Positions 5,762 to 6,234 of a stretch of DNA of 6,234 nt are shown in pieces. Origin of the DNA: Candidatus Sediminicultor secundus (lineage in GTDB: Bacteria > Atribacterota > JS1 > SB-45 > 34-128); contig NCRO01000031.1 of the NCBI GenBank assembly GCA_002849045.2, positions 1-6,234 on the forward strand. The letters are read 5' to 3'. The notes under the pieces are model-generated. The model made no database searches. It worked only from the letters and a program-made list of their open reading frames with translations, and had not been told where the DNA came from. The position numbers were made by a program, and so were the translations under genes. Position 1 is the first letter of the stretch. Every line of letters starts with the position of its first letter.

Positions 5762-6212
5762 GGCTACATTAACCTTTATTGTTAATGGTAAGGAAGTAAC
5801 CCTAAAAGTGGGTCCCAAAGAGCGTTTAATTGATACTTTAAGAGAGCAATTAAAATTAACCGGGACCAAAGAAGGATGTAGTGTTGGTGAATGTGGAGCC
5901 TGTACGGTTATCCTTGACGGAAAGGCGGTTTCTTCCTGTCTGATTCTTACCGGACAGATTGGAGGAAGTGAAGTATTAACTGTTGAAGGGCTGGAAACAG
6001 ACGGGAAGCTTGATTCCTTACAGCAATCCTTTATTGACTATCACGCCATACAATGCGGTTTTTGTACCCCGGGGATGTTGATGTCCGCCAAGGCCTTACT
6101 TATACATAATCCACATCCCAACCGGGAAGAGATTAAAACTGCCTTAGAGGGCAATCTATGCCGTTGTACCGGTTACGAACAGATTATAGAAGCAATTGAA
6201 AGTGTAGTTTAG
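5754..6212 (+). CDS. xdhC: Xanthine dehydrogenase-family 2Fe-2S iron-sulfur subunit
   Basis: A 152-residue electron-transfer subunit with two [2Fe-2S] clusters linking the Mo site in XdhA to FAD in XdhB; E. coli XdhC is 159 residues. The N-terminal plant-ferredoxin-type domain (about 4-78) has C42, C47, C50 (GCSVGECGACTV) and C62. The C-terminal all-helical domain (about 82-150) has C101 and C104 (QCGFCTPG) and C136 and C138 (LCRCTGY). All eight ligands are present, as is Q100 before the second cluster, which in xanthine oxidase lies near the Mo cofactor. Its start overlaps the xdhB end by 8 nt (ATGACTGA), consistent with coupled translation and equal stoichiometry. Note that 'xdhC' here follows E. 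coli subunit naming, not the XdhC Mo-insertion chaperone of Rhodobacter. Confidence 0.95.
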   Translation: MTEATLTFIVNGKEVTLKVGPKERLIDTLREQLKLTGTKEGCSVGECGACTVILDGKAVSSCLILTGQIGGSEVLTVEGLETDGKLDSLQQSFIDYHAIQCGFCTPGMLMSAKALLIHNPHPNREEIKTALEGNLCRCTGYEQIIEAIESVV

Positions 6213-6220
6213 TTTAAAAA

Positions 6221-6234
6221 TGGGGGTCAGGTCT
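6221..6234 (+). repeat. Possible start of another dispersed repeat at the window edge
   Basis: TGGGGGTCAGGTCT follows the xdhC stop after 8 nt and is cut by the window end. It is G-rich, unlike the surrounding AT-rich spacer. From memory it resembles the GGGGTCAGGTCTTG-type dispersed repeats linked to IS200/RAYT transposases. It has no second copy in the window, so the call is weak. Confidence 0.3.

Overview
The window is AT-rich bacterial DNA with dense coding, strong Shine-Dalgarno sites and overlapping genes. All coding is on the + strand. The enzymes point to an anaerobic, fermentative lifestyle based on purines, amino acids or related nitrogen compounds. The AT-rich codons and the types of intergenic repeat would fit a Bacillota-like anaerobe or a candidate phylum such as Atribacterota. 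That placement is inference; nothing here fixes the taxon.

Layout. (1) 1-659: the 3' part of an M20-family metallopeptidase/deacylase gene. It has an in-frame TAA at 30-32, exactly where the family has the metal-binding Glu of its 'EPS/EPT' motif, so it looks like a pseudogene (or a sequence error). (2) 657-1057: about 400 bp without a gene, packed with three unrelated kinds of short repeat: two copies of a GGGGACGGTYCTYTG palindrome, a 12-unit heptanucleotide array, and three sister 20-nt palindromes. (3) 1058-2530: a 490-residue PLP-dependent fold-type-II (tryptophan-synthase-beta-like) enzyme whose substrate I cannot name. (4) 2586-6212: a three-gene molybdenum hydroxylase operon in the order Mo subunit, FAD subunit, 2Fe-2S subunit, the same order as E. 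coli xdhABC. The genes overlap by 4 and 8 nt, which suggests translational coupling. A third copy of the GGGGACGGT palindrome lies in the 55-nt gap before xdhA, and a different repeat-like string starts just after xdhC at the window edge.

How the genes work together. XdhA binds the molybdopterin cofactor and hydroxylates the substrate, XdhC carries two [2Fe-2S] clusters, and XdhB carries FAD and hands electrons to the final acceptor. Most catalytic residues of xanthine dehydrogenase can be placed in XdhA at identical spacing (Q208, D243, R321, R353, E721). Several pocket positions differ (Glu to Asp, Phe to Tyr, Phe to Leu, Gln to Glu), so a purine or purine-like N-heterocycle is likely but the exact substrate is open. 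An M20 hydrolase, a PLP lyase-type enzyme and an Xdh together recall the ygeW-ygeX-ygeY/xdh gene neighbourhood of E. coli and clostridia. The PLP enzyme here is not an evident YgeX (diaminopropionate ammonia-lyase).
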